DNA of 64,000 bases from Mesorhizobium shangrilense (GCF_040537815.1 NZ_JBEWSZ010000001.1:4650001-4714000); one strand, 5' to 3'. Numbered from the stretch's first letter, positions 12,028 to 24,016 are shown. Notes: generated from the sequence alone by a model not told the origin. Made by a program: numbers and translations.

Positions 12028-12933
12028 TCAGCAGGCGATCTCGGCCAGGACCCAGTCGCGGAAGGCGCGGATCTTGGGCACATTGCGTCGCGCTTCGGGA
12101 TAGACCAGCCAATAGGCATGGCCATCGTCGCCGACCAGGTCGAAAGGCTGGAACAGGCGACCGTCGGCGAGCTCGTTCTTGAACAGTGCCCTGGTCAGGA
12201 TCGCCACGCCATGGCCGGCGATGGCCGCATTGGCCTCATAGGCTTGCGCGCCCATGCTGCTGCCGGGCCGGCTGGCAAGGTCGTGCGTGTGGACACCGGC
12301 AGTGGCAAACCACTGATTCCACCAGATGTCGCCGGGGTCGAGGATCGGCAATCGCAGGAGATCGGCGGGCTCGTTGACGCCGCCTATGCTCGCCGCGAGC
12401 TTCGGGCTCAGCATCGGCGTGAAATCGGCGTCGAGCAGCTTGTACGCTTCAAGGCCCGGCCAATTGCCGCCGCCCGAGCGGATGGCGATATCGACATCCT
12501 CGCGGGCGAAATCGGTCAGCCGGCTCGACGTCTCCAGCCGCACGGCAAGGGCGGGATGGGCGATCTGGAACGAGCCCAGCCGATGCGCCAGCCAGTTCGA
12601 GGCGAAGGTCAGCACCGTGGTAACGCACAGCAACCCGTCTGCCCCGCCGCGCGCCGCGGCGTAGGCCTGGCCGAGAATGGCGAAGGCCTCGCTGACGGCG
12701 GGCGCAAGGCGCTGCCCGGCCTCGGTCAATGCGATCTGTCGCGGCCGGCGCAGGAACAGCGGTGCGCCGACGCGCTCCTCCAGCACCTTGATCTGGTAGC
12801 TGACCGCCGCCTGCGTCATGCCGAGTTCGGCCGCCGCCTTGGTGAAGGAAAGATGCCGCGCGACCGCTTCAAACACCCTGACCGCTTGCAGCGGAGGGAG
12901 TTGCGAAACCTGTCGCGAGCCGAGGTCCGGCAT
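12028..12933 (-). CDS. LysR-type transcriptional regulator (GcvA-like)
   Basis: DNA-binding regulator of 301 residues. The N-terminal winged HTH reads SFTKAAAELGMTQAAVSYQI, with conserved hydrophobic spacing. A LysR substrate-binding domain follows. The N-terminus LPPLQAVRVFEAVARHLSF is typical of the GcvA/AmpR branch. It lies upstream of the polyol operon on the same strand with a 223-bp gap, so it may or may not control it. Effector unknown. Confidence 0.88.
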   Translation of the reverse strand: MPDLGSRQVSQLPPLQAVRVFEAVARHLSFTKAAAELGMTQAAVSYQIKVLEERVGAPLFLRRPRQIALTEAGQRLAPAVSEAFAILGQAYAAARGGADGLLCVTTVLTFASNWLAHRLGSFQIAHPALAVRLETSSRLTDFAREDVDIAIRSGGGNWPGLEAYKLLDADFTPMLSPKLAASIGGVNEPADLLRLPILDPGDIWWNQWFATAGVHTHDLASRPGSSMGAQAYEANAAIAGHGVAILTRALFKNELADGRLFQPFDLVGDDGHAYWLVYPEARRNVPKIRAFRDWVLAEIAC

Positions 12934-13043
12934 AAGGCCTCCTTATGGGTCGTTATCGACGTTCGATTGGCAAAGGCGACCGTCAGGACCGACATTCAGG
13001 GTCAACCCGTCATTCGGGTCCAGGATAGCGGAGGTTGACGATC

Positions 13044-13229
13044 ATGACCATGGCGCAGCAGAAGTGCACTCCCGCTCCAGATCATCGCTGGATTTCGTGG
13101 CTTGCGGATGGATTTGGCTGGTTCGCGATCCGGAAACGGGCGCATCTCGATATCAGGGACCTGTCGCCGCATCTGCAGCGTGACCTGGGTTTCCTCGATG
13201 GCAACGACCCTTTCGGGCGGCACAAATAG
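13044..13229 (+). CDS. Small DUF1127-type protein
   Basis: A 61-residue basic protein with a C-terminal segment RDLSPHLQRDLGFLDG resembling the DUF1127 (YjiS-like) signature L-x(2-4)-RDLGL. The ATG at 13044 is chosen because GGAGG precedes it by about 9 nt; an in-frame TTG lies at 13035. In alphaproteobacteria such small proteins act in RNA turnover or phosphate and stress responses, but no role can be assigned here. It is divergent from the LysR gene. Confidence 0.55.
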   Translation: MTMAQQKCTPAPDHRWISWLADGFGWFAIRKRAHLDIRDLSPHLQRDLGFLDGNDPFGRHK

Positions 13230-13250
13230 CCTCGCTGGCCTTATCCCGGA

Positions 13251-14210
13251 TCAGCCGGCTGCAAGCAGGGCGGATGCGGTCCGCTCGTCGGTGATGAGGC
13301 CATTGACCAGCCGCCGGTTCACGGCGGCGAGGATGCCCGGCAGTTTCCGTTCGCCCATGGCAAGCGCGATGACCAGCGACTTTTCGCGCGACGGCAGCGC
13401 CGCCGATGACACGCGGTCGTTGGTGATGCCGTCGATCATGCGGCCATCACGATCGAACACCCAGCCGACGATTTCGCCGACCCCGCCCGCCTTCTGCAGC
13501 GCCTTCAGTTCACCTTCCGAAATGAAGCCGTCCTCATAGAGCGGCGCCTTGGGGCCGAGATCGCCAATGCCGACAAAGGTGACGTCGGCCTCGGCGGCAA
13601 GCGCCAGCGTCGGCTGGATCATCGACTGGTTGAGCAGCATCTCGCGCTCTTCCGGCGAAGAGGCGATGACCGGCAAAGGCATCGGGAAGGATCGTGCCTT
13701 GACCCTGTCGGCCATGGTGAAGATGACGTTGTAGAAGGCGGCCGAGCCGTCGGGCGAGATGTTGCCGGTCAGCGACACGACCTTGTGCTGCGGGCATTCC
13801 ATCGGCGGCAACTGTTCGATCGCGGCCTTCAGCGTGCGGCCGGTGCCGATCGCCATGACGATCGGGGTCGGCGAGCGCAAGCGACGCTCGATCTCGGCGG
13901 CGGCAGCCTCGGCGATGCCGATCGTGGTCGAGGACGAAGAGGGATCGCTCGGCACAACCTCGACCAGATCGAGCGCGAAGCGCGACTTCAGCCGGGCCGA
14001 GAGATCGAGGCAATTGGCGATCGGGTGATCGACGCGGACCTTGATCAGGCCTTCCGACACGGCCAGCGACACCAGGCGCTGCGCCGTCTGCCGGGAGATG
14101 CCGAGCGTGGAGGCGATCTGGTCCTGTGTGTTGCCGGCAACATAATAAAGCCAGCCGGCGCGCGCCGCGTCGTCCAACCTGTTGCTGCCGCCGTCCTGCC
14201 GGGAATTCAA
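13251..14210 (-). CDS. SorC/DeoR-family sugar-binding transcriptional regulator
   Basis: Regulator of 319 residues. An N-terminal HTH (NTQDQIASTLGISRQTAQRL) is followed by a SorC sugar-phosphate-binding domain with the IGTGRTLKAA loop and the VGIGDLGP motif. Family members bind phosphorylated sugars and control sugar or polyol operons. Its position next to the sorbitol/mannitol operon makes it the likelier regulator of that operon. Confidence 0.88.
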   Translation of the reverse strand: MNSRQDGGSNRLDDAARAGWLYYVAGNTQDQIASTLGISRQTAQRLVSLAVSEGLIKVRVDHPIANCLDLSARLKSRFALDLVEVVPSDPSSSSTTIGIAEAAAAEIERRLRSPTPIVMAIGTGRTLKAAIEQLPPMECPQHKVVSLTGNISPDGSAAFYNVIFTMADRVKARSFPMPLPVIASSPEEREMLLNQSMIQPTLALAAEADVTFVGIGDLGPKAPLYEDGFISEGELKALQKAGGVGEIVGWVFDRDGRMIDGITNDRVSSAALPSREKSLVIALAMGERKLPGILAAVNRRLVNGLITDERTASALLAAG

Positions 14211-14488
14211 GTCCTGCCTCCAGAGAGCCCGCCGAATATCGAGACGGTGCTATAGTCTCGCAGGGAATGCGCTGGCGCGCAATTGCCAATCAGCAGGGCA
14301 ATTGCCTGATGCTTTCGATGGAGCATGGTATCCTGGCAACCATTCCAGAGACGAAGGAAAGAACCGCATGGGCGGGTCCGGCGGTTTATCTCGCGACACA
14401 GATCTGAATTTTTGTGCATGTCGTGTTCCCAAAACCGCGAGCACTTTTGGGCGACATGCATTAAGGGAATCGCAAAGAGGAATCTAGC

Positions 14489-15121
14489 ATGACGCCGAAA
14501 GCGGTTTTCTGGGACATGGACGGAACGCTGGTCGACAGCGAGCCGCTGCACGAAGCCGCCCTGATCGCGGCGCTGCGAAACGCCGGCGTCGCGCCGCCAG
14601 CCGACCTGCATCAGCGGGTGCTCGGCGTCGCCGCATGGCCCGTCTACGAGATGCTGCGCGACGAGTTCGGCCTGGACGTGCCGTTCGACGAGTGGATCAG
14701 CCGGAAATACGATCACTATTTGCCGCTGACCGCGACGCTGAAGCCGCGCCCCGGTGCGATCGAGATCTTCAACGAGTTGCGCGCGCTTGGCGTGGCGCAG
14801 GCGGTGGTGTCCAATTCCGACCGCCTGGTCGTCGACGCCAATCTGCGGGTGGTCGGGCTGAGCTATCCCGGCATGAAGACGGTCAGCCGCAATGACGTGC
14901 GCGAAGGCAAGCCGCATCCGGAGCCCTTCCTGCGCGCCGCCTGGCTGGCGGACGTTGACCCTTCGCAGGCGGTCGCCGTCGACGACAGCTGGACGGGAGC
15001 CATGGCAGGGCTGGCGGCAGGGATGAAGACGATCTTCTGGCCGGAAGCGCCGATGGCCGGACCGCCCGGCGCCATCGTCATCGACAGCGCCGAAGAGTTG
15101 CGGAAGCAATTAGGACTCTGA
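14489..15121 (+). CDS. HAD-superfamily phosphatase
   Basis: Hydrolase of 210 residues with motif I WDMDGTLVDSEP, motif II VVSNS, motif III Lys in EGKPHPEPF and motif IV VDDSWTGAMAG. The cap is of the beta-phosphoglucomutase-like type. The ATG at 14489 follows a cgcaaagagg region. It is divergent from the SorC gene and may share its regulation; substrate likely a sugar or polyol phosphate. Confidence 0.83.
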   Translation: MTPKAVFWDMDGTLVDSEPLHEAALIAALRNAGVAPPADLHQRVLGVAAWPVYEMLRDEFGLDVPFDEWISRKYDHYLPLTATLKPRPGAIEIFNELRALGVAQAVVSNSDRLVVDANLRVVGLSYPGMKTVSRNDVREGKPHPEPFLRAAWLADVDPSQAVAVDDSWTGAMAGLAAGMKTIFWPEAPMAGPPGAIVIDSAEELRKQLGL

Positions 15122-15140
15122 AGAAACCCGCCCACGCCGG

Positions 15141-15188
15141 CGCCGACCCTCATCCGCCTGCCGGCACCTCTACCGTAAACGGGGAGAG
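15141..15188. repeat. Partial intergenic repeat
   Basis: A short stretch with the same C-rich half-palindrome style (ccctcatccgcctgccggca, then acggggagagg) as the repeats at 9326-9462 and 27621-27738. It lies between convergent genes. Only one half is visible, so it looks truncated. Confidence 0.35.
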
Positions 15189-15198
15189 GTAAGAATAT

Positions 15199-15966
15199 TC
15201 AGTTCCTGTAGGCCGGCTCCTGCTCGTCGAGGATCGCCTTGAGTTCGGAAAGGTGCCGGTCGGCCTGGCCGGGATAGTCATCCATTTCCTTGGCGGTCTT
15301 TTCGGCGATCTCGTCAGAGAGCACGCGCAGCGGACGGCCTGTCCACAGCGCCTTGATGTAGGTCTCGGCGGCGCGTTCGAAATAGAACATGCGGTTGAAG
15401 GCGTCGGCGACGGTATCGCCGATGACCAGCACGCCATGGTTGCCCATGATCATCACCTTGTCCTTCGGATTGGCAAAAAGCTGCGAGCAACGCTCGCCTT
15501 CTTCTTCGAAGGCCAGCCCGCCATAGTGGGCATCGACGACGTGACGGTTGAAGAACGTCGCTGAATTCTGATCGATCGGCGGCAGCCTCGAATCAGCCAG
15601 CGAAGCGAGCACGGTGGCGTGGATCGAATGCACATGCATGACGCAGCGCGCTTGGGGCACATTGCGATGGATGGCGCCATGCAGACCCCAGGCGGTCGGG
15701 TCAGGCGCATTCGGGCCCGAGAGCGTATCCGGATCATTGGCATCGATCAGCAGCATGTCGCTCGCCTTGATGCGCGAGAAATGCATCTGGTTGGGATTCA
15801 TCAGGAATTGCGTGCCGTCGTCATTGATGGCCAGCGAGAAATGATTGGCCACCGCCTCGTGCATGTTGAGCCGCGCTGTCCAGCGGAAGGCGGCGGCAAG
15901 ATCGACGCGCTCTTCGTAGAACGGCAGGTTGGTCAGCGTTTCCTTCTGCAGGCGCGCGATGCTCAT
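15199..15966 (-). CDS. Class II aldolase/adducin family protein
   Basis: Cytoplasmic protein of 255 residues of the fuculose-aldolase/adducin fold. Metal-binding histidines are visible in CVMHVHSIHATV (HVH) and in the later NHGVLVIGDTV segment; the ANHFSLAIN motif is near residue 40. Family members cleave or epimerise sugar phosphates, but many rhizobial homologues lack assigned substrates. It converges with the HAD phosphatase gene. Confidence 0.8.
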   Translation of the reverse strand: MSIARLQKETLTNLPFYEERVDLAAAFRWTARLNMHEAVANHFSLAINDDGTQFLMNPNQMHFSRIKASDMLLIDANDPDTLSGPNAPDPTAWGLHGAIHRNVPQARCVMHVHSIHATVLASLADSRLPPIDQNSATFFNRHVVDAHYGGLAFEEEGERCSQLFANPKDKVMIMGNHGVLVIGDTVADAFNRMFYFERAAETYIKALWTGRPLRVLSDEIAEKTAKEMDDYPGQADRHLSELKAILDEQEPAYRN

Positions 15967-16064
15967 CGAGAATACTCCGTGAAAGACCGCAGGATGCCGT
16001 GCGCCGAATGCACGTGCAACCGGTTTCGGTTGGTGCAGGAACTACGCCCCACCGCCACGATGCG

Positions 16065-16694
16065 TCAGGCGGCCGAACGGGTCCGCAGCCCGCCATGTTC
16101 GACGATGAAATCGATGACCTCCTGCAGGCCCTTGCCGCGCGACAGGTCGGTGAAGCCGAAGGGGCGCTTGCCGCGCATGCGGGCGGCATCGCTTTCCATG
16201 ACGTCGAGATTGACGTTCACATAAGGCGCAAGATCGCTCTTGTTGATGACCAGGAAGTCGGAACGGGTGATCGCCGGGCCGCCCTTCCTCGGGATCTCCT
16301 CGCCCTGGCAGACCGAGATGACATAGAGTGTCAGATCGGCGAGGTCCGGCGAGAAGGTGGCGGCGAGGTTGTCGCCGCCGGATTCGATGAAGACGATGTC
16401 GAGATCCGGGAACTTCCGGTTCATCTCGGCGATCGCCTGCAGGTTGATCGAGGCGTCCTCGCGGATGGCGGTGTGCGGGCAGCCGCCGGTCTCGACACCC
16501 ATGATGCGGTCCTCGGGCAGCGCCTGCAGCCGGGCCAGCATCATGGCGTCTTCCTTGGTGTAGATGTCGTTGGTGACGACGGCGATCGAGAACTCGTCGC
16601 GCAGCGCCTTGCAGAGCTTTTCGGTCAGCGTCGTCTTGCCAGAGCCGACGGGGCCGCCGATACCGATGCGAAGGGGACCATTGGTCTGCGTCAT
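16065..16694 (-). CDS. ureG: Urease accessory GTPase UreG
   Basis: GTPase of 209 residues that delivers nickel to apo-urease with UreD-UreF-UreE. The P-loop [11 protein letters not shown] is at the N-terminus. The metal-binding GGCPHTAIR motif, the [17 protein letters not shown] segment and the G4-type NKSDLAPYV follow. The start at 16694 overlaps the DUF3995 gene by 4 nt. The frame upstream to 16748 lies within that gene and is not used. Last gene of the urease operon. Confidence 0.97.
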   Translation of the reverse strand: MTQTNGPLRIGIGGPVGSGKTTLTEKLCKALRDEFSIAVVTNDIYTKEDAMMLARLQALPEDRIMGVETGGCPHTAIREDASINLQAIAEMNRKFPDLDIVFIESGGDNLAATFSPDLADLTLYVISVCQGEEIPRKGGPAITRSDFLVINKSDLAPYVNVNLDVMESDAARMRGKRPFGFTDLSRGKGLQEVIDFIVEHGGLRTRSAA

Positions 16695-17131
16695 GCGGGG
16701 AACTCCGTGATGGCAAGAACGGCGAAGCCAAGCCCGATCAACAGGCACAGCGGTGAATAGTAGCGGACATCAAGCCGCGCGAAAGGCTGTTCCGGCGCCA
16801 GCCGCCGCCACCACGGCGTGAAGCCGGCAATGCCGCGCCCGAGGAAAACCAGCCCGATGAGCAACGAAGTTGCGGCAAGCCCCTCCTTGGGAAAGGGTGA
16901 GGCAAATACGCCCTCGAGCGCCATCGGCCACAGCGTCGCCAAGGCAAGGCACGCCGCAACGGCGAAGCTGGCGAAGGGCGTCGGCATCTCGTCGACGCCG
17001 CGAAAGCCGACGACGGCGCGGGCGCAGGAGGCGGCATCCCTGCCCGGCCAGATACCACCAATGCCCCAATAGACATGCAGTGTGGTGATCAGCAGCAAGA
17101 CGAACGAAAGCGCGAAGGCGAGAATGATCAT
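16691..17131 (-). CDS. DUF3995 membrane protein in urease operon
   Basis: A 146-residue protein with four hydrophobic segments and the N-terminal [12 protein letters not shown] pattern of DUF3995. It overlaps ureF and ureG by 4 nt on each side (ATGA both times), so it is translated as part of the urease maturation block. Function unknown; a membrane role linked to nickel or ammonium is possible only by position. Confidence 0.75.
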   Translation of the reverse strand: MIILAFALSFVLLLITTLHVYWGIGGIWPGRDAASCARAVVGFRGVDEMPTPFASFAVAACLALATLWPMALEGVFASPFPKEGLAATSLLIGLVFLGRGIAGFTPWWRRLAPEQPFARLDVRYYSPLCLLIGLGFAVLAITEFPA

Positions 17132-17799
17132 GAACGGAACAGCCGCGAGTATTGGGTTTCATGCTTCATCGCCATGACGTCGGAGACGAAGGCGCAGCCG
17201 CCGAGATCATCGAGCGTCGAGCCCGCAGCCCGCGTGGCGGTCGCCAGGGCCAACGGCTCGAAACCGGCGAGCAAGGTCGTTGCGGCATGCTGGCCGACGA
17301 CGCCGAGCCGGATAGCAGCCTGGACAAGGTTGGAGAAAAAAGCCTGCAGGAAGGCCGACAGTGCGTCCTGAAGCGCAATGCCATTGCCGCCGGCAATGGA
17401 GCCGACGGCAACACAGTAGGCGCATTCGGCGGGCAGACGTCGCAGCACCGGGGTTGGCCAGGCAGCAGCCGCTTTCACGAAGGCCGCACCCTGCAGCATG
17501 GTCTCGGCGTGACGCTCGCGCGAGCCGGCCAGGGCCTCGGCGAGCGCTGCAATCTCATCGAGATCACCATCTTCGCGCGCACGGCGCCAGCTTTCAGCGA
17601 ACAGCACCGCATCGTTCCAGCCCGAGCCCATTTCGACCAGCGTCTCCAGCCAACCGGCCAGACTCTCCCTATCGACGATCAGCCCGTCATGCACCGCACG
17701 CTCAAGACCATGGCTGTAGGAAAAACCGCCAACCGGAAAGGCCGGCGACAGCCACGCCATCAGCCGCAGCAAGGCGATGTTCGACGGCTGGTCAGTCAT
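17128..17799 (-). CDS. ureF: Urease accessory protein UreF
   Basis: Accessory protein of 223 residues that regulates UreG in the UreD-UreF-UreG complex. The signature [13 protein letters not shown] is near the N-terminus. The start chosen is the ATG at 17799 (MTDQPSN), which overlaps ureE by 8 nt. The longer open frame is the antisense-like histidine tail region of ureE and is rejected. Confidence 0.95.
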   Translation of the reverse strand: MTDQPSNIALLRLMAWLSPAFPVGGFSYSHGLERAVHDGLIVDRESLAGWLETLVEMGSGWNDAVLFAESWRRAREDGDLDEIAALAEALAGSRERHAETMLQGAAFVKAAAAWPTPVLRRLPAECAYCVAVGSIAGGNGIALQDALSAFLQAFFSNLVQAAIRLGVVGQHAATTLLAGFEPLALATATRAAGSTLDDLGGCAFVSDVMAMKHETQYSRLFRS

Positions 17800-18379
17800 G
17801 ATCGTGGTGGTGGCCGGCGTGACTGTGCGAATGCGATTCGCTGTGCGCGTGGGAATGCCCTTCCGCATGGCTGTGCGCATGCGCCTCGGCATCCGCATGG
17901 CCGTGATCATGCCCGCCGGAATAGGCGCCGCGCACCGGCCTGAATGGTTCCGACACCTCGGTCACCGTGGCGCCCAGCCCTTCGAGCATCGCCTTGATGA
18001 CGTGATCGCGCAGGATGATGATGCGGTTGGCCTCGATGCCCGCCGCCAGATGGCGGTTGCCGATATGCCAGGCAAGCTCGGTCAGATGCACGCCATCGCG
18101 GGCGCGGATATCGTAGACCTCTTCTCGCGCCGCGATGATCTCGACATGGCGACCGTCCTCCAGCACCAGCCGGTCGCCATCGTTCAAGGCAACGGGCTCG
18201 GCAAGGTCGACCAGCACCTTGCCGCCGCCGGAAAGCTCGATGGCCCGGCGGCGCAGATGCCGTTCGTCATGGGCGAGCACGGCACGGCCATAAGGCACGG
18301 TTGCTCCTGCTTCGCCGGCTGGTAGCACGGATACGGCACGCGGGAATTTGGTGAAGTCGGTGCGGATATCGAGCTTCAT
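17792..18379 (-). CDS. ureE: Urease accessory nickel chaperone UreE
   Basis: Nickel metallochaperone of 195 residues with an N-terminal peptide-binding domain, a central metal-binding domain, and a long histidine-rich tail. The tail (about the last 40 residues, repeating His with Ser/Ala/Gly/Asp/Glu) would bind several nickel ions. It overlaps the GST gene by 4 nt and ureF by 8 nt. Confidence 0.95.
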   Translation of the reverse strand: MKLDIRTDFTKFPRAVSVLPAGEAGATVPYGRAVLAHDERHLRRRAIELSGGGKVLVDLAEPVALNDGDRLVLEDGRHVEIIAAREEVYDIRARDGVHLTELAWHIGNRHLAAGIEANRIIILRDHVIKAMLEGLGATVTEVSEPFRPVRGAYSGGHDHGHADAEAHAHSHAEGHSHAHSESHSHSHAGHHHDHD

Positions 18380-18981
18380 TTCATGGATCCCCCATTGGCT
18401 TGCGCCCTTGCGCGGGCGGGTCGCGCCAGCACGCGGTCGAAATAGGCGCTGACGCGATCGGATTCGATCGGGAAACGGCCGGCGCGTGCCCAGCCACCCA
18501 TATCGCCAAGCAGCACATCGACAGCGGAAAACCGGTCACCTAGTGCAAACGGCCGATCACCAAGCCGGCGATCCAGCGCCTTGACCTCCGAGGCAAAATC
18601 ATACGCGGCGGCCGGACCGACATCGACCCGCACATCCTTCGGCAGCAGGAAGCGATGGCGCAACTTGTTCCACAGCGGCGCTTCGAACTCCGATTGGGCA
18701 AAATGCGTCCAGGAATCCATCTCGGCGCGGCCGGCGAGCCCAGGATTGGCGCCCATGTCTTTTTCGGCATGCTTGTCGGCGAGATAGACGCAGATTGCCG
18801 CCGAATCCGTGACCTTGAGATCGCCGTCGATCAGGATAGGAACCTTGCCCGACGGGTTGAGCGCATAGGCTTCCGGCGAGCGAAGCTTGACCTCGACGAA
18901 CTCATAGGGCTGCCCGAGTTCCTCGAGCATCCAGAGAACGCGGCTGACCCGGGATCCGCGCGATCCGACGGCCTTGTACAT
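18376..18981 (-). CDS. Glutathione S-transferase family protein
   Basis: Cytoplasmic GST-like protein of about 201 residues. The thioredoxin-fold N-terminus begins [18 protein letters not shown]. The cis-proline motif GKVPIL and the glutathione-binding [11 protein letters not shown] follow. A helical C-terminal domain is present. It is embedded between ureC and ureE with a 4-nt overlap to ureE. Two ATGs are possible (18999 or 18981). Any role in urease maturation is unproven. Confidence 0.82.
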   Translation of the reverse strand: MYKAVGSRGSRVSRVLWMLEELGQPYEFVEVKLRSPEAYALNPSGKVPILIDGDLKVTDSAAICVYLADKHAEKDMGANPGLAGRAEMDSWTHFAQSEFEAPLWNKLRHRFLLPKDVRVDVGPAAAYDFASEVKALDRRLGDRPFALGDRFSAVDVLLGDMGGWARAGRFPIESDRVSAYFDRVLARPARARAQANGGSMK

Positions 18982-19037
18982 GCAAACTGCCTTTTCCAAC
19001 CGAGCCTAGACGATAGCGAACCTTAGCCCAATGCCGC

Positions 19038-19631
19038 TCAGACGATCGTGTCGAAGAGCCGCAGGATGAACGAGATCTGATAGACCAAAGTGGCCGCGAC
19101 AAAGGTAATGTGAAACCGCCGATCGCGCACCAGGATCGCGGCGATGCACAGCCCGACGAAGACCGGCGTGCGGAACAGGTACTCGTTGCCGAAATGGGCG
19201 AAATGCTCCGGCCCTTTCAGCAGCGTGTCGATGACGTCTAGCAGATAGGTCGCGGCCAGCAGGCCGAAGAACCAGGCGCGGCGCGAATAGAAGAAATCCT
19301 CGTAGCTGGTGTAGTCCAGCATGGAATCCGGAAACAGCAGCGCGCACAGCAGGAACAGCGTGATGGCGTAGAAGATGATGAAAAGGTATTTGCCGAACGT
19401 CCATGTCTCGATGGTGTAGAGCCCGAACTCCCACCACCAGAAATGCACAAGCATCAACAGCACCGAGGCCACCCAGGCCAGATGCACGGTATAGAGCCGG
19501 TACTGGCCGGGATGCTGGACGATGCGGGCGACCCCGGACAGCAGGCGGGCGAGACCAAGACCGATCACCATGCCCATGACGATGCGGATATGCGGAAAGA
19601 CGTCGTGGGCTGATGCTATTTCGGTGGCCAT
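19038..19631 (-). CDS. Hypothetical membrane protein
   Basis: About 197 residues with five to six hydrophobic segments and the conserved-looking start DVFPHIRIVMGMVIGLGLARLL. Not recognised beyond similarity of style to uncharacterised rhizobial inner-membrane proteins. The start at 19631 (MATEIASA) is chosen because the upstream part of the frame is hydrophilic and basic. It lies within the urease block between ureC and the GST gene but with larger gaps, so it may be an insertion with its own expression. Confidence 0.6.
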   Translation of the reverse strand: MATEIASAHDVFPHIRIVMGMVIGLGLARLLSGVARIVQHPGQYRLYTVHLAWVASVLLMLVHFWWWEFGLYTIETWTFGKYLFIIFYAITLFLLCALLFPDSMLDYTSYEDFFYSRRAWFFGLLAATYLLDVIDTLLKGPEHFAHFGNEYLFRTPVFVGLCIAAILVRDRRFHITFVAATLVYQISFILRLFDTIV

Positions 19632-19726
19632 GCTTGATCCCGATGCGGATGCTCGTGACCGCATATTGCTGTGTCGCGAAACAGCCTGCAACGGATTTGC
19701 TTGGTCGGCTGTATCGCCCCTTCACA

Positions 19727-21441
<1,715 letters not shown>

Positions 21442-21442
<1 letters not shown>

Positions 21443-21747
21443 CAGAGTTTTCCCATCACCTTCCGCTGGAATCCATAGACCTCGCGTTTGCCGCCAAGCG
21501 GCACCAGCGTGACATCGCGCTCCTGCCCCGGCTCGAAGCGCATGGCGGTGCCGGCGGCGATGTCCAGGCGCATGCCACGCGCACGCTCGCGGTCGAACTT
21601 CAGCCCCTCGTTGGTCTCGAAGAAATGGTAGTGGCTGCCAACCTGGATCGGCCGGTCGCCGCTGTTGGCGACCTTCAGGGTGACGGTCGGCAAGCCCTTG
21701 TTCAGCTCGATATCGCCGTCCCTGGTGATGACTTCGCCCGGGATCAT
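21442..21747 (-). CDS. ureB: Urease subunit beta
   Basis: Structural subunit of 101 residues. It begins [16 protein letters not shown] and contains GSHYHFFE and the arginine-rich [19 protein letters not shown] typical of UreB. It is stop-start coupled to ureC and follows the HupE/UreJ gene by 7 nt. The open frame upstream to 22128 is antisense to that gene's codons and is rejected. Confidence 0.97.
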
Positions 21748-21754
21748 CGCGGCC

Positions 21755-22342
21755 TCACAGGACGCCGAAGGCGAGGCCGACACCAACAGCCGCGCAGGCC
21801 GCACCCGCCGCACGGGCAAGACCGCGGAATCTGATGCCGAGACCAAGGCCGACAGCGATGCCTGTGGTATGGAGCAAGACAGTGGCAGCGGCAAAGCCGG
21901 CCATGTATTCAAGCCCGCCGGCGTTCTGGGGAACCTCGGTGCCATGGGCGTGGCCGTGGAACAGGGCGAACAGGCCGATGATGGCGGCGCCGGCCAAGAC
22001 AGGCAGATCGACCGCCAGCGCCACCAGCAGCCCGAGCGCCACGACCGAGGCCAGTATGCCCGGTTCGACGAAGGGCAACGGCATATGCAGCATGCCGAGA
22101 GCGCCGCCGACCAGCATGACGCCGACAAAGGCCAGCGGCCAGGCCCATATCGCCTTGCCGCCCTTGAGCGCGGCCCACAGGCCGACCGCGATCATCACCG
22201 TCATATGGTCGAGGCCGGAGAGCGGGTGCATGAAGCCGGCCGCGAAGGAAGACGTCGTGCCGATGCCGACATGCGCATAGGCGGGCATGGAAGCGGCCAG
22301 AAGCAGGATCGCCGAGAGGCATAGGCGTTTGGCAGGGATCAT
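21755..22342 (-). CDS. ureJ: HupE/UreJ family nickel-permease-like protein
   Basis: Integral membrane protein of 195 residues with a signal-like N-terminus ending AYAHVGIG and six hydrophobic segments. The [12 protein letters not shown] motif and [12 protein letters not shown] are characteristic of HupE/UreJ. The family is linked to nickel uptake for urease or hydrogenase; the location between ureA and ureB supports nickel supply. The start at 22342 gives a proper signal sequence; the longer frame is rejected. Confidence 0.92.
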   Translation of the reverse strand: MIPAKRLCLSAILLLAASMPAYAHVGIGTTSSFAAGFMHPLSGLDHMTVMIAVGLWAALKGGKAIWAWPLAFVGVMLVGGALGMLHMPLPFVEPGILASVVALGLLVALAVDLPVLAGAAIIGLFALFHGHAHGTEVPQNAGGLEYMAGFAAATVLLHTTGIAVGLGLGIRFRGLARAAGAACAAVGVGLAFGVL

Positions 22343-22374
22343 TCTACGTGCCTTTCGTTTGCGGTGTCGGGTGT

Positions 22375-22629
22375 TCACGCAGCCTTGCGGGGACCACAGC
22401 CTTCGGCCTTGAGGACGCGTTTGGTCGAAGCGGGATATTTTCCCAGCTTCGAAGCAGGGCGGATCGGCCGCGCGGAAAAATTGCCGCCGCAATTGGGGCA
22501 GACGCCGCCCAGCACGGTTTCAACGCAGTCGGCACAAAAGGTGCATTCGAAGGTGCAGATCATGACATCCGCGGCCTCGGGCGGCAGGTCCTTGTCGCAG
22601 CATTCGCAATTGGGGCGCAGCTCAAGCAT
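22375..22629 (-). CDS. DUF1272 cysteine-rich small protein
   Basis: An 84-residue protein starting MLELRPNCECCDKDLPP. Paired cysteines (CECC, CTFCADC, CPNCGG) suggest a zinc ribbon or rubredoxin-like site; this is the DUF1272 pattern. It lies between ureA and ureJ on the same strand with short gaps. Function is not known; a metal-related role is inferred only from cysteines and context. Confidence 0.82.
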   Translation of the reverse strand: MLELRPNCECCDKDLPPEAADVMICTFECTFCADCVETVLGGVCPNCGGNFSARPIRPASKLGKYPASTKRVLKAEGCGPRKAA

Positions 22630-22639
22630 TTTTCTCTCC

Positions 22640-22942
22640 TCACCTGATGGGTTCGTGCACAGTCACCAGCTTGGTGCCGTCGGGAAAGGTCGCTTCGACC
22701 TGCACATCGTGGATCATCTCGGCGATGCCTTCCATGACCTGCGCGCGGGTGACGACATGGGCACCGGCCTCCATCAGCTCGGCGACCGGGCGCCCGTCGC
22801 GAGCACCCTCGACGACGAAGTCGGTGATCAGCGCGATCGCCTCCGGATGATTGAGTTTGACGCCGCGTTCGAGCCGCCTGCGCGCCACGATCGCCGCCAT
22901 GGCGATGAGCAGCTTGTCCTTTTCCCTTGGCGTCAGGTTCAT
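22640..22942 (-). CDS. ureA: Urease subunit gamma
   Basis: Structural subunit of 100 residues, the normal UreA length. It starts [17 protein letters not shown] and contains [21 protein letters not shown] and [20 protein letters not shown]. The ATG at 22942 is chosen by family length; the open frame upstream runs into ureD. Confidence 0.97.
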   Translation of the reverse strand: MNLTPREKDKLLIAMAAIVARRRLERGVKLNHPEAIALITDFVVEGARDGRPVAELMEAGAHVVTRAQVMEGIAEMIHDVQVEATFPDGTKLVTVHEPIR

Positions 22943-22970
22943 GCGTTTCCCTGAAATGATGCGGACAGAA

Positions 22971-23813
22971 TCAAAGTGACCATAATTTGGGCAGACCCGC
23001 CCGCCCGTTGAGCAATTCGACCAGCGGCACCAGCCGCTTGCGGAGCTGGTAGCCATCCCCGGCGTAAAGCCTCGCAAGAAGCTTGCCAGATTTGTTCACG
23101 CTCCAGACGCTGGCGTCGCCGTGGTCGCCAATGATGTCACGGACCGTATCCAGAAAGGTCTCGGCGCGGGACGAAACCATCAGCAGCGTCGCCACCGCGA
23201 TGGCGCCGCCTGCCACGGCAGGGCGGCCGAGAGTGGTCGCGATGTCGGGTCCAATTCGAAAATCCTCGGCATGGACGAGCGCCCCGCCCTGCCGGACACG
23301 CCAGCGGTCATGGAAATTGCCCTGCGCGGCGCGTTCGCCCATTGCCAGCCGGCCGAAGACGGTGGCCTCCAGCACAAGCGCTTCCGCGCCGGGGGCAAGC
23401 TCGACATCAAGCGTGCGGGCAAAATCGGACCGGTCAAAGACGATGGTTTCCTGCGGCAGCCAGGCAATGCGGCCCTGTTCGCCAACGGTCAGCCTGACCC
23501 GCACTTCGGCTCGGTCGGATGCTGCGCGGTAGATCTTTTCACAGGCCTGGGTTGTGATCGTCGCGGAGGCAGCCGCGCCGACATCGATCTCCCAGCCGAG
23601 ACGGTCGCCGCCGGTCAGGCCACCAGCGGTGTTGATCAGCACGGCTTCCAGCGGATCGGCCGAAACGGCCGGCATCCTTATCTTGGCGGAACCGTCCTGA
23701 TAGAGGCGCAGCAGGCGTGTGCGCCCGACGCTTTGGCCGCATGCCAGCCTCGCCAGGCCGGCGACACGCTGGGCCGCCGGCGCCGAAATCCTCGTATGTT
23801 CCGTCGTGTCCAC
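22971..23813 (-). CDS. ureD: Urease accessory protein UreD
   Basis: Scaffold protein of 280 residues (UreD/UreH) that binds apo-urease and recruits UreF-UreG. Recognisable segments are [23 protein letters not shown] and LPQETIVFD. It is the first gene of the urease operon, divergent from the acyl carrier protein gene with about 200 bp between them. The promoter should lie there. Confidence 0.95.
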   Translation of the reverse strand: MDTTEHTRISAPAAQRVAGLARLACGQSVGRTRLLRLYQDGSAKIRMPAVSADPLEAVLINTAGGLTGGDRLGWEIDVGAAASATITTQACEKIYRAASDRAEVRVRLTVGEQGRIAWLPQETIVFDRSDFARTLDVELAPGAEALVLEATVFGRLAMGERAAQGNFHDRWRVRQGGALVHAEDFRIGPDIATTLGRPAVAGGAIAVATLLMVSSRAETFLDTVRDIIGDHGDASVWSVNKSGKLLARLYAGDGYQLRKRLVPLVELLNGRAGLPKLWSL

Positions 23814-24016
23814 GCCACAACGTTAAGCACTCCGGCGGCTTTGTCGATATATAGCTTGTTGCTTGACGGCGTTTCCCTTTCTATAGAGGGAGCCACCTTG
23901 GAACGGTCGTGCAGCGCCTGGAGGGCGTAAAAGGCGACGATTGCGGATTGATCCGAGGACGAAAGACGCGCTCATCAGATGGCGTCAGGAAACGACAAGG
24001 TTGGGGAAGAAACCGA

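Noticed and set aside
17792..17910. Possible repeat array or CRISPR-like pattern in the histidine codons of ureE
   Set aside because: It is simply the His-rich tail of UreE (cat/cac codons); there are no regular spacers.
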